Shown in pieces: positions 1-6,685 of a stretch of DNA of 8,964 nt. Numbering within the stretch: position 1 is the first letter of the stretch; each line of letters begins with the position of its first letter. The translations under genes and the position numbers were made by a program. The DNA is from JBBPYA01 sp038200385 (GTDB taxonomy: Bacteria > Actinomycetota > Actinomycetes > Mycobacteriales > Geodermatophilaceae), in assembly GCA_038200385.1 (NCBI GenBank), contig JBBPYA010000349.1, positions 1 through 8,964 on the forward strand, in the 5' to 3' direction. The notes beneath the pieces were generated by a model that was given only the letters and a program-made list of their open reading frames with translations, searched no databases and was not told the origin of the DNA.

Positions 1-171
1 CTCGACCCGCTTGTTGATCTCGAAGGAGAGCCGGCGGCGGCCCCAGATGTCGACCTTCTCCACCGATCCGCCGTCCTTGGTGACCACGGTCAGGAACTGA
101 TCCAGCGAGGGCGCGATGGTGCGCTCTTCCAGATCGGGATCGAGGATCACCATCAGTTCATAGCGACGCAC
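1..171 (-). CDS. rpsF: 30S ribosomal protein S6, N-terminal part (runs off left edge)
   Basis: Reading the minus strand from a GTG at 171 gives 57 codons that begin MRRYELMVILDPDLEER and continue to ...DIWGRRRLSFEINKRVE at the window edge. This is the typical N-terminus of bacterial S6: the first beta strand (YELMVILDP), the helix, and the conserved WGRRxLxFxI strand. S6 binds S18 on the 30S platform, and in most bacteria rpsF is followed by ssb, rpsR and rplI, which would lie outside this window to the left. The start is fixed by an AGGAGGT Shine-Dalgarno sequence at 181-187, 9 nt upstream of the GTG. Full-length S6 is about 95-100 residues, so roughly 60 percent is visible. The gap of 195 bp to the upstream SDR gene, with its own promoter-like hexamer and leader hairpins, suggests independent transcription. 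Confidence 0.96.
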   Translation of the reverse strand, partial: MRRYELMVILDPDLEERTIAPSLDQFLTVVTKDGGSVEKVDIWGRRRLSFEINKRVE

Positions 172-180
172 GAAGTACCC

Positions 181-187
181 ACCTCCT
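181..187 (-). promoter_or_regulatory. Shine-Dalgarno site of rpsF
   Basis: AGGAGGT on the minus strand, 9 nt from the GTG start at 171. It decides the GTG start over the ATG six codons further in. Confidence 0.85.
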
Positions 188-258
188 ACGGACTCAACGG
201 CCGCGGGCTTTCCGCGACAAGAGGGACGTTCGCGTCGAAGCAAACGTCGGCAAGGTTA
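188..258 (-). promoter_or_regulatory. Putative rpsF promoter -10 and structured 5' leader
   Basis: On the minus strand a TANNNT hexamer, TAACCT, lies at 258-253, predicting a transcript start near 246-247 and a leader of about 75 nt. Two inverted repeats lie inside it. GACGTT (248-243) pairs with AACGTC (230-225) across 12 nt, with two further GC pairs inside. Closer to the gene, CGCGG (216-212) pairs with CCGCG (206-202) around a 5-nt loop, 14 nt before the Shine-Dalgarno site. Leaders of rpsF operons in many bacteria carry a structured element bound by the S6:S18 complex for autogenous control, so this could be such a leader. I could not confirm that motif's conserved bulge. No good -35 is visible. 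The rest of the gap, 259-366, shows nothing I can name. Confidence 0.45.
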
Positions 259-366
259 CCAGCGCCGCGCGGGTCCGCCGGACCACCGCGTGCCCTGTGG
301 ACGGCGGACGCCCCTTATGGACGACAGGGCCGGCGGGTGGGGCGCTGCCAGGCGTTCGAGGCTGGG

Positions 367-1128
367 TCAGCCGCGGCCGACGTACGGCATCGTCGTGGCG
401 TGCACGGTCAGCCGGGCCACGTTGGCCGTCAGCGGCAGCCCGGCCATGTACAGCACCGCGTCGGCGACGGCCTGTACGTCCATGACCGGCTCCGGCCGCA
501 GGCTGCCGTCGGCCTGGGGTACGGCGGTGGAGATCTGCGCCGTCATCTCGGTCGCGGCGTTGCCGATGTCGATCTGACCGGCGGCGATCCCGAACGCCCG
601 CCCGTCCAGCGCCAGTGACCTGGTCAGCCCGGTGACCGCGTGCTTGCTCGCGGTATAGGCGATCGAGCCGGGCCGCGGGACCTGGGCGGAGATCGAGCCG
701 TTGTTGATGATCCGGCCGCCGCAGGGATCCTGGGACCTCATCACCCGGAACGCCGCGCGGGCGCACAGGAAGGCGCCGGTCAGGTTGACCGCGATGGTGG
801 CCTGCCAGTCCGCCGGGTCGACCTCGTCCGGCGTGCCGCTCGGGCCGAACCGGCCGGCGTTGTTCACCAGCAGGTCGACCCGGCCGTGGGCGTCCACCGC
901 GTGCGCGAACAGCGCGGCGACGGCGGACTCGTCGGTGACGTCGGTGGGCACCGAGTCCAGCCGACCGCGCAGGTCCGCGCCGCGGCGCGCGACCGCGGCC
1001 AGCGGCTGCTCCCGCCGGCCGGCCAGCAGCACGCTCCAGCCCGCTCCGGCCAGGGCCAGCGAGACGGCCGCACCGACCCCGCTGCCCGCGCCGGTGACGA
1101 CGGCGACGCCACAGGTCGGCGGGGTCAT
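367..1128 (-). CDS. SDR-family NAD(P)-dependent oxidoreductase
   Basis: A 253-residue classical short-chain dehydrogenase/reductase, the usual length for the family. The Rossmann cofactor motif TGxxxGxG is at residues 12-19 (TGAGSGVG), the NNAG motif at 89-92, the structural Asn at 115, and the catalytic Ser145, Tyr158 and Lys162 in the YTASK context. All catalytic residues are present, so the enzyme is probably active on an unknown alcohol or carbonyl substrate. The usual PG turn after the active site is replaced by GQIDIGNAAT (184-193). The ATG at 1128 starts just before the first beta strand; longer in-frame extensions reach 1251 but are Arg/Gly-rich and lack SDR similarity. No Shine-Dalgarno is visible, and TACGGT sits 6 nt upstream, suggesting a leaderless transcript. 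It is divergent from nfo and precedes rpsF by 195 bp on the same strand. The substrate cannot be predicted from sequence. Confidence 0.92.
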   Translation of the reverse strand: MTPPTCGVAVVTGAGSGVGAAVSLALAGAGWSVLLAGRREQPLAAVARRGADLRGRLDSVPTDVTDESAVAALFAHAVDAHGRVDLLVNNAGRFGPSGTPDEVDPADWQATIAVNLTGAFLCARAAFRVMRSQDPCGGRIINNGSISAQVPRPGSIAYTASKHAVTGLTRSLALDGRAFGIAAGQIDIGNAATEMTAQISTAVPQADGSLRPEPVMDVQAVADAVLYMAGLPLTANVARLTVHATTMPYVGRG

Positions 1129-1134
1129 CGCCGC

Positions 1135-1140
1135 ACCGTA
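1135..1140 (-). promoter_or_regulatory. Putative leaderless -10 element of the SDR gene
   Basis: TACGGT on the minus strand fits TANNNT and ends 6 nt before the ATG at 1128. That spacing would place the transcript start at or next to the first base of the start codon. There is no Shine-Dalgarno sequence in the intervening GCGGCG. A TTGACG lies further upstream but only 9 nt from the hexamer, too close for a normal -35. Confidence 0.5.
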
Positions 1141-1285
1141 CGCCCGCGACGTCAACGGGCCGGCTCGGCCGGGATCGGCCCGCCCGCGGGTTGTCGCCCG
1201 TCGCCCGTGGGCCCCGTGGTGTCGGCGAGCCGGGCCGGCATCCGACCGCACCGCGGACCGTCCGGAGGCTGTCGGTGGGTCGCAC

Positions 1286-1291
1286 TACGCT
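1286..1291 (+). promoter_or_regulatory. Putative leaderless -10 element of nfo
   Basis: TACGCT fits TANNNT and ends 7 nt before the ATG at 1299, so transcription would begin at about the start codon. No Shine-Dalgarno is present between them. A GGAGG at 1264-1268 is more than 30 nt from the ATG and is too far away to act as a ribosome-binding site. The remaining divergent gap between the SDR and nfo starts (1141-1285) shows no other clear element. Confidence 0.5.
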
Positions 1292-1298
1292 GCCCGGC

Positions 1299-2075
1299 AT
1301 GGCTGGAGCATCGGAGATCGGCGCGCACCTGCGCGACGGCGACCCGCTCGCGCACGCCGCTGAGGTCGGCGCGCAGGTCGTGCAGTTCTTCCTCACCGAC
1401 CCGCAGGGCTACAAGGCGCCCAAGCCGCGCGCGGACGCCGCGGCGATCCGCGATTCCGACGTGGGCGTGTTCATCCATGCCCCGTACCTGGTGAACGTGG
1501 CAACCACGAACAACCGGATCCGCATCCCGTCCCGCAAGCTGCTCGTGCAGCACGCCACGGCCGCCGCGGAGGTGGGGGCGCGGGGAGTCATCGTGCACGG
1601 TGGCCACGTCGGCGGCGCGGAGGAGATGGACGCCGGGATCGACAACTGGCGCAAGACCGTCCAACGGCAGGCCGACGACGGCGGGTACGCCGTGCCGATC
1701 CTGTTGGAGAACACCGCCGGCGGCGACCACGCGATGGCGCGGCGCTTCGACATGCTGGCCCGGCTCTGGGACGCGATCGGGGAGTACGGCGTCGGCTTCT
1801 GCCTGGACACCTGCCACGCGCATGCCGGGGGCGAGGACCTGATCGGGCTGGTCGACCGCGTCAATGCGATCACTGGGCGGATCGACCTGGTGCACTGCAA
1901 CAACAGCCGCGACGAGTTCGACTCCGGCCGGGACCGGCACGCCAACCTGGACAAGGGCCGGATCGACCCCGAGCTGCTGCTGACCGTGCTGCGCGAGGCC
2001 GGTGCACCGGTGATCTGCGAGACGCCGGGCGACGGGATCGCCGTGGATGTGGCCTACCTGCGCGCCAACCTCTGA
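1299..2075 (+). CDS. nfo: Deoxyribonuclease IV (endonuclease IV, AP endonuclease)
   Basis: A 258-residue TIM-barrel AP endonuclease of the Nfo/End family. It cuts DNA 5' to abasic sites and trims blocked 3' ends in base excision repair, in the cytoplasm. The full three-metal ligand set is visible: His60 (HAPY), His100 (VHGGH), Glu137 (LLENTAGG), Asp170 and His173 (CLDTCH), His199 (LVHCNNSRDE), Asp212 and His214 (GRDRHANL), and Glu241 (ICETPG). The order matches E. coli Nfo and the sequence closely resembles the mycobacterial End protein. The ATG at 1299 is chosen because its N-terminus aligns with family starts; the upstream in-frame extension to 1191 is Arg/Pro-rich. The gene is divergent from the SDR gene and convergent with the envelope operon. 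It is a housekeeping repair gene with no obvious tie to its neighbours, apparently inserted in an otherwise conserved cluster. Confidence 0.97.
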   Translation: MAGASEIGAHLRDGDPLAHAAEVGAQVVQFFLTDPQGYKAPKPRADAAAIRDSDVGVFIHAPYLVNVATTNNRIRIPSRKLLVQHATAAAEVGARGVIVHGGHVGGAEEMDAGIDNWRKTVQRQADDGGYAVPILLENTAGGDHAMARRFDMLARLWDAIGEYGVGFCLDTCHAHAGGEDLIGLVDRVNAITGRIDLVHCNNSRDEFDSGRDRHANLDKGRIDPELLLTVLREAGAPVICETPGDGIAVDVAYLRANL

Positions 2076-2299
2076 CCGGCTGCTCCTCTCCACGCCACCT
2101 GCCGTCGTCGGTCAGGGCGGCGACACCGGCCGGGCCCACCCCGACGATGTCGACGGTCGAGTCGTTCGCGGTGGTGTAGGCGTACGCCGCGGGCCGAGCT
2201 CCCCGGACAGGCCGGTGGCAGCGCGGCCACCCGCTCCGGGGCACTACACCCGGTCAGGGCCAGGAGGAGCGCCACGAGTCCCGCGACCGCCGCCCGCAT
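2054..2299 (-). pseudogene. Small lipoprotein-like frame, apparently frameshifted
   Basis: From an ATG at 2299, 20 nt after the GT87 stop, the minus strand encodes MRAAVAGLVALLLALTGCSA, a lipoprotein signal peptide with lipobox LTGC and the lipidated Cys at residue 18. A G-rich ribosome-binding stretch, formed by the 7-C run at 2305-2311 on the plus strand, lies upstream. After about 30 residues the frame turns into an Arg/His-rich tail with weak third-position GC and stops at 2054, overlapping the end of nfo by 22 nt. The +1 frame over about 2100-2195 instead reads like real protein (AYAYTTANDSTVDIVGVG) with strong third-position GC, but has no stop until 1870, deep inside nfo. This suggests one or more indels, possibly near the GGGG at about 2203-2206, from decay or sequencing error. 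Function unknown. It could be the last gene of the envelope operon. Confidence 0.45.
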
Positions 2300-2319
2300 G
2301 GACACCCCCCCGTCCGGCT

Positions 2320-3852
2320 TCAGGCCGGCTGGACCCGTTCCCGGTGCCGCCACACCACGACGTCGGGGGACCCGTCAAGTATCCCCCCGGCGGGGTCGTC
2401 CACCCCGTCCCGCCGTACGACGTCCGCTGCGGGCCGCAGCGCGTCCCGCACGACGAGGGCCATCAGGGCTATCACCGCGATGTCGCGGATCGTGACCGCG
2501 AACAGGAAGTACTGGATCTTGATCCCGTTGTGGTCCGTGCCGAGATACCACAGCAGCCGCGGGATCCACAGCACGGCCTCGGTGAGCTGCCAGATCAGGA
2601 TCGGCTTCCAGCGGGGCAGGGCGAGCACGGCCAGCGGGAGCAGCCACAGCGAGTACTGCGGGCTCCACACCTTGTTCGTGAGCAGGAAGCCGGCCACCAC
2701 GAGGAACAGCAGTTGCATCAACCGCGGGCGGCGCTGCGCCCGCAACGCGAGCATCGCAACGCCGGCGCAGACCGCGACGAAACACAGCAGCGTGAGGGCG
2801 TTGAGCAGCACCGGCGCCGGGGCGTTCGCCGGGTCGGCCGGTGCCGGGCTTCCCGGGGGGACCCCGGTGGAGTTCAGGAATCCCGCGCCCAACTGCACGG
2901 CGATGTTCCACACCGTGTCCGGGTCGGCCAGCCGGGTGGTGTTCAGCCGGAAGAACAGCGACCAGTTGTCGCCGTACAGCAGGGCGACCGGCAGGTTGAT
3001 CGCGGCCCACGCGGCGACGGTGGCCGATGCGGCCACCGTCCACTCCCGCAGCCGGCCGGCCCGCAGGCACAGCACGAGCAGCGGGCCGAGGAAGAACAGC
3101 GGGTACAGCTTGGCCGCCGCGCCCAGGCCGAGCAGCACACCGGCCAGCACCGGATGCCGTCGGGACCACGCCACCAGCCCCGCCCCGCCGAGCGCCACCG
3201 CGAACAGATCCCAGTTCGTGAAGGCCTGCACGAGCAGCAGCGGCGACAGCGCGACCATCGCCGCATCCCAGATCCGCCGCCGCGACAGCAGCGCGGTACT
3301 CCAGGTGAGGACGAGGGCACAGACGCTGAGCAGCAGCACGGTGACCAGGTAGTAGCTCTGCACGGCGGGCAGGTCGGGCAGCAGCCCCGAGCCGGCCGCG
3401 ACCGCGTCGTAGCGGCGGGCGAGCACCGCCGCGAGGTACATGAACCCGCCGGTGAGCACCGGGTACTCCACCGGCGCGCTGGCGTAGGGCACCAGGCCCT
3501 TGTCCAGACCGTGGATGCCCCAGAGCGGGATGCTGTCGGAGTAGCAGAAGTGGGTGTACTGCTTGAAGCCGGTCCAGTTCCCGTCCGAGCACGGGGCCTG
3601 TTTGATCCAGGCCAGCGCGAGAGTGGCCAGCGTCATCAGCAGTAGTACCCGCAGCGGCGTCCAGAACCAGTTGCGGCCGGTGAACGCGTGCCGGCCGATC
3701 GGGCCGCCGATCATCGTGCTGGCCCGCATCGCCACCGGGTCGTCCCACGTCGGGAAGACCCGGGGCGAGCGGGGACCGGGCGCCGCCGCGTGCACGGGGT
3801 CCGACGCGGCCAGCAGCTCGACCGGGCGGTCCCCGGTCGAGGGGTCAGCCAC
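2320..3852 (-). CDS. GT87-type integral membrane glycosyltransferase (DUF2029)
   Basis: A 510-residue polytopic membrane protein resembling the GT87/DUF2029 group, whose studied members are polyprenyl-phosphate-mannose-dependent mannosyltransferases. It should use a lipid-linked sugar on the outer face of the membrane; the acceptor is unknown. About ten to twelve hydrophobic segments are visible, the first near residues 66-84, then about 131-146, 165-188, 197-230, 235-262, 272-293, 347-370, 378-410 and 448-468. The first extracytoplasmic loop carries acidic candidates in the CYSDSIPLW (103-111) and PVEYPVLTGG (127-136) contexts. The GTG at 3852 is chosen because it overlaps the PBP stop by 8 nt, suggesting translational coupling, and because the region before the internal ATG at 3729 (VFPTWDDPVAM...IGGPIGRHA) resembles family N-termini. 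It is the equivalent of the DUF2029 gene downstream of ponA1 in mycobacteria. Confidence 0.88.
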   Translation of the reverse strand: MADPSTGDRPVELLAASDPVHAAAPGPRSPRVFPTWDDPVAMRASTMIGGPIGRHAFTGRNWFWTPLRVLLLMTLATLALAWIKQAPCSDGNWTGFKQYTHFCYSDSIPLWGIHGLDKGLVPYASAPVEYPVLTGGFMYLAAVLARRYDAVAAGSGLLPDLPAVQSYYLVTVLLLSVCALVLTWSTALLSRRRIWDAAMVALSPLLLVQAFTNWDLFAVALGGAGLVAWSRRHPVLAGVLLGLGAAAKLYPLFFLGPLLVLCLRAGRLREWTVAASATVAAWAAINLPVALLYGDNWSLFFRLNTTRLADPDTVWNIAVQLGAGFLNSTGVPPGSPAPADPANAPAPVLLNALTLLCFVAVCAGVAMLALRAQRRPRLMQLLFLVVAGFLLTNKVWSPQYSLWLLPLAVLALPRWKPILIWQLTEAVLWIPRLLWYLGTDHNGIKIQYFLFAVTIRDIAVIALMALVVRDALRPAADVVRRDGVDDPAGGILDGSPDVVVWRHRERVQPA

Positions 3853-6103
3853 CGAACCCCGCGGGCGGGCTGGACGTGCTGGGCGGTGGCTGGGTGCTCG
3901 GCGGTGGCTGCGTGCTCGGCGGAGGCGGCGGCTCGGTCGTCGTGGGCCGGGTGGGCCGGGTCCGGGTGGGTTCGGTGGTGGGCGGCACCGTGGTGGTCGG
4001 CGGCGTGGTCGGCGGCGGCGTGGTCGGCGGCGCCGACGTCGTCGGAGCCGAGGTCGTCGGTGGCGTCGACGTGGTCGGTGTCGATCCCGTCGAGGCCGGG
4101 GGCACGGTCTGCGTCCCACCGCCGCCACCGCCGCCGGTCGGTGGCGGTGCGGCGTTGCCGCCGCCGTCACCCTGGATCAGGGCGCTGTCGGGCCGCGCCA
4201 GTTCCGGTTGGCCGGCCAGGACGGCGTCCATGTAGGTCTTCCAGATGTCCGAGGGCAACCCCGAGCCGTAGACCAGACGGCCCTCGTTGGTCCGGATCGC
4301 CTCGTTGCCGTCGCTGCCTATCCAGGTGGCCGTCACCAGCGTCGGCACGTAGCCGACCATCCAGGCGTCCTTGTTGTCGGTGTCATTGAGCTGCGTCGTA
4401 CCCGTCTTGGCCGCGGACTGCCGCCCGTCGGCCAGCGAGTCCGACCCGTACGCCGCCACGTCCTCGAGGGCGAACGTCACGTCATGGGCGACATCGGCGG
4501 GGACCGCCCGGGTGGCCTTGCCCGCGTCGTGCTGGTAGATCACCGCGCCGTTGCGGTCGGTGACCGTGGCGACGAAGTACGGCTCGCGGTACATGCCTCC
4601 GTTGGCGAACGTCGCGAAGCCACTGGCCTGGTCGATCGGGCGCACCTCGTACTCCCCGATGCCGATCGCGCCGCCGGTGACGCCGTTGCGCTCCAGGGTC
4701 GCAGTGCCGTCCGGGCCCGTCGGCGCGATGCCCGCGCGATGCGCGAGGTCCGCGACCTTGCTCGGGCCGACCTCCAGCGCGAGCCCGTAGAACGCGGTGT
4801 TCAGCGAGCGGGTGATGGCCTCCTTGACCGTGCAGTTCGAACACGCGCCGCCCTCGGAGTTGCGCACCGGCTGGGTCCGGTCCGGGAAGGTCTGGGGCTG
4901 CGAGCCGTCCCGGCGGGCGTAGACCCCGATGCCCTGCTCCAGCGCCGTGGCCAGGGTGTAGGGCTTGAACGACGAACCCGGCTGCCGGTAGGCCTGCGCG
5001 TAGTCGAAGCCGGTACCGCTCGGGCCGCCGTAATAGGCCACCACCGCGCCGCTGCGTGGGTCGATGGACACCAGCGCGGTCCGCAGATTCGCCGGTTGGC
5101 CGTCCAGCGTCGTGCGCACCGCCCGCTCGGCCTGCCGCTGCGCCCCGGCGTTCACCGCCGTGGTGATCCGCAGCCCCTCCCGGTAGATCCGGGACTCGTC
5201 GATGCCGTTGCGGGCCAGCTCCTCCTGGACCTGCCGGATGATCAGCCCCTCGGGGCCGCCGGCCTGGTTCAGCGTGACCGGGCCGAGCGGCCGGACCTCG
5301 GGGTAGCTCAACGCGTCCCGGTCGGACTGGCTCAGCCATCCCTCCTGGACCATCCCGTCGAGCACGAAGCCCCAGCGGCCGCGCGCGGCCTCGGGATGGT
5401 TCTCCGGGTCGTACAGCGCGGGGCTGGCGATGCTCGCGGCCAGGACGGCACCCTCAGCGACGCTGAGCTGGCTGACCGGCTTGCCGAAGTACGTCTGCGC
5501 TGCTGCCTCGATGCCGTGCGCGCCGCGACCGAAGTAGATCGTGTTCAGGTACCACTCCAGGACCTGGTCCTTGGCGTAGTTCCGGTCGATCTTGACCGAC
5601 AGGATCAGTTCCTCGAACTTTCGGTTCAGGCTCTGCTCGGAGGTCAGGTAGGCGTTCTTGACGTACTGCTGGGTGATCGTCGAGCCGCCCTGCGTGGAGC
5701 CGCCGGTGACGTTGTTCCACGCCGCCCGGGCGATGCCGGACACCGAGAATCCCGGGTCGGTGTAGAAGCTGCGGTTCTCCGCGGCGAGCACCGCCCGGCG
5801 GACGTGCTCGGGGACCTCGGCCAGCGGTACGTCCGTGCGGTTCTCCTCGCCGAGGCGGGCCATCTCGGTCTTGCCGTCGCTGTAGTAGACGATCGAGACC
5901 TGGTCGGTCTGGATGTCGGCGGGGCGCGGCACATCCGTCGTGGCATACACGACGCCGAGGAACGTCAGCCCCATCGCCACGAGCAGCCCGATGGCGCCGA
6001 GAACGACGCGGCGCCGGAGCTTCCGCTTGCGTCGGCGTACCGGGTCACGCCGGCGTTCCCGCCAGCTGGGCTTGCCGGCGGCGTTTTCTCCTTCGGTGGG
6101 CAC
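3845..6103 (-). CDS. ponA1: Bifunctional class A penicillin-binding protein (transglycosylase/transpeptidase)
   Basis: A 752-residue PonA1-like protein that polymerises lipid II and cross-links peptidoglycan outside the membrane. A basic cytoplasmic tail (11-32) precedes one membrane segment (about 33-54). The GT51 domain carries the catalytic Glu109 in AAENRSFYTDPG, GGSTITQQYVKN (139-150), RKFEE (161-165) and VLEWYLNTIYFGRG (181-194). The transpeptidase domain has SSFK (Ser377 catalytic, Lys380), SLN (433-435) and KTG (566-568), all intact. A Cys pair (421, 424) lies just before SLN. Residues about 650-752 form a Gly, then Pro/Thr-rich tail encoded by short repeats, probably a wall-spanning extension. 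The GTG start at 6103 has GAGGAG at 6108-6113, 4 nt upstream. It lies 42 nt after DUF5318 and overlaps GT87. The symbol rests on family and gene order, not on a full alignment. Confidence 0.96.
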   Translation of the reverse strand: MPTEGENAAGKPSWRERRRDPVRRRKRKLRRRVVLGAIGLLVAMGLTFLGVVYATTDVPRPADIQTDQVSIVYYSDGKTEMARLGEENRTDVPLAEVPEHVRRAVLAAENRSFYTDPGFSVSGIARAAWNNVTGGSTQGGSTITQQYVKNAYLTSEQSLNRKFEELILSVKIDRNYAKDQVLEWYLNTIYFGRGAHGIEAAAQTYFGKPVSQLSVAEGAVLAASIASPALYDPENHPEAARGRWGFVLDGMVQEGWLSQSDRDALSYPEVRPLGPVTLNQAGGPEGLIIRQVQEELARNGIDESRIYREGLRITTAVNAGAQRQAERAVRTTLDGQPANLRTALVSIDPRSGAVVAYYGGPSGTGFDYAQAYRQPGSSFKPYTLATALEQGIGVYARRDGSQPQTFPDRTQPVRNSEGGACSNCTVKEAITRSLNTAFYGLALEVGPSKVADLAHRAGIAPTGPDGTATLERNGVTGGAIGIGEYEVRPIDQASGFATFANGGMYREPYFVATVTDRNGAVIYQHDAGKATRAVPADVAHDVTFALEDVAAYGSDSLADGRQSAAKTGTTQLNDTDNKDAWMVGYVPTLVTATWIGSDGNEAIRTNEGRLVYGSGLPSDIWKTYMDAVLAGQPELARPDSALIQGDGGGNAAPPPTGGGGGGGTQTVPPASTGSTPTTSTPPTTSAPTTSAPPTTPPPTTPPTTTVPPTTEPTRTRPTRPTTTEPPPPPSTQPPPSTQPPPSTSSPPAGFGG
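3876..3929 (-). repeat. 18-bp tandem repeat, about three copies, in the PBP C-terminal tail
   Basis: Three in-frame 18-bp units (3876-3893, 3894-3911, 3912-3929; plus-strand form GTGCTCGGCGGTGGCTGC), the first two differing at two positions and the third diverging more. They encode PPPSTQ-like units near the PBP C-terminus. Copy number could change by slippage without breaking the frame. Confidence 0.8.
3993..4031 (-). repeat. 12-bp repeat, three exact copies, in the Thr/Pro-rich PBP tail
   Basis: GTGGTCGGCGGC (plus-strand form) occurs at 3993-4004, 4005-4016 and 4020-4031, with related degenerate units on both sides. It encodes the PPTTP-type low-complexity linker. The first two copies are directly adjacent and a 3-nt insert separates the third, so the frame is kept. 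Confidence 0.8.
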
Positions 6104-6145
6104 TGATCTCCTCGGTACGTCGTCCGCCGCGGTCGCGGCGTCGGG

Positions 6146-6586
6146 CTATTCGGTGGCGACCCGCCGGCCACGACTGCCGGCGCTCACCCGGCCCAGGACG
6201 AATGACGTCATCAAGTGGTTCCATCCGCACTCGCGGCAGACCTCGACCTGGTAGACAGTGAACTCGCCGGTCCGGGCGGCCAGCTCGGCGAGTTCGGCCG
6301 GTGACTTGGCCTGGCCCGACGTGGTCTTCAGCGCGTCGCCGTACACGTAGCTGACCTGGCGCAGGTCGTCCTTGCCGCACACCGGGCAGGGCACCGGGCA
6401 GGACAGACCGTGGAAGCGGGCGGCCCGCAGCAGGTAGGGATGGGCGTCGCAGACGTCGTGTCGGCTGGCGCGCCCGGCGAACAGCGCGGCCAGCCGGGCC
6501 CGCCGCTGCAGGGCGTAGTCGACGACGCCGCGGCGCTGAGCCGAGGGGTCGCCGCCCGAGGTCCGCTCGCCGGGCCGCCTGGTCAC
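6146..6586 (-). CDS. DUF5318 family protein with two CxxC pairs
   Basis: A 146-residue protein matching the actinobacterial DUF5318 pattern, found next to ponA1 in mycobacteria. Recognisable blocks are VVDYALQRRA (21-30), VCDAHPYLLRAARFHG (45-60), CPVC (67-70), YVYGD (80-84) and VCRECGWNHLMTSFVLG (116-132). The pairs C67/C70 and C117/C120 could form a zinc ribbon. No membrane segment or signal peptide is present, so it is probably cytoplasmic. Its function is not known to me; its position as first gene of the PBP-GT87 operon suggests a link to envelope growth. The GTG at 6586 is chosen because it is the nearest start before the conserved block and TACCCT lies 6 nt upstream, fitting a leaderless transcript. 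The in-frame extension to 6718 would run into the padR operator and is unlike the family. Confidence 0.88.
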   Translation of the reverse strand: MTRRPGERTSGGDPSAQRRGVVDYALQRRARLAALFAGRASRHDVCDAHPYLLRAARFHGLSCPVPCPVCGKDDLRQVSYVYGDALKTTSGQAKSPAELAELAARTGEFTVYQVEVCRECGWNHLMTSFVLGRVSAGSRGRRVATE

Positions 6587-6592
6587 ACGGCG

Positions 6593-6598
6593 AGGGTA
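6593..6598 (-). promoter_or_regulatory. Putative leaderless -10 of the DUF5318-PBP-GT87 operon
   Basis: TACCCT on the minus strand fits TANNNT and ends 6 nt before the GTG at 6586. No Shine-Dalgarno is visible in the intervening CGCCGT. It would drive the whole envelope operon and helps fix the start of its first gene. Confidence 0.5.
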
Positions 6599-6685
6599 CT
6601 GGGCCCCCGCGCACGATCGCCCTACCTGCCCGAGTGAGCGTTCGGCGACTCGCGGTGCCGGCCCGGGTGGCACACTTCGGGCGCG

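Noticed and set aside
1152..2093. Minus-strand open frame of 313 codons opposite nfo
   Set aside because: It is fully antisense to deoxyribonuclease IV, which keeps all nine metal ligands. The composition is typical of a shadow frame.
3876..4090. Repeats considered as a CRISPR array or other non-coding repeat element
   Set aside because: The units are 12-18 bp, directly adjacent without unique spacers, and in frame with the PBP C-terminal low-complexity tail.
3853..4170. Upstream extension of the GT87 frame
   Set aside because: The extra 106 residues are Arg/Pro repeats read out of frame through the PBP repeat tail. The GTG at 3852 overlapping the PBP stop explains the start better.
3554..6106. 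Plus-strand open frame of 850 codons opposite the PBP gene
   Set aside because: It is antisense to a complete PBP with all catalytic motifs. Its product is Arg/Gly/Val-rich with no recognisable domain, as expected for a mirror frame in high-GC DNA.
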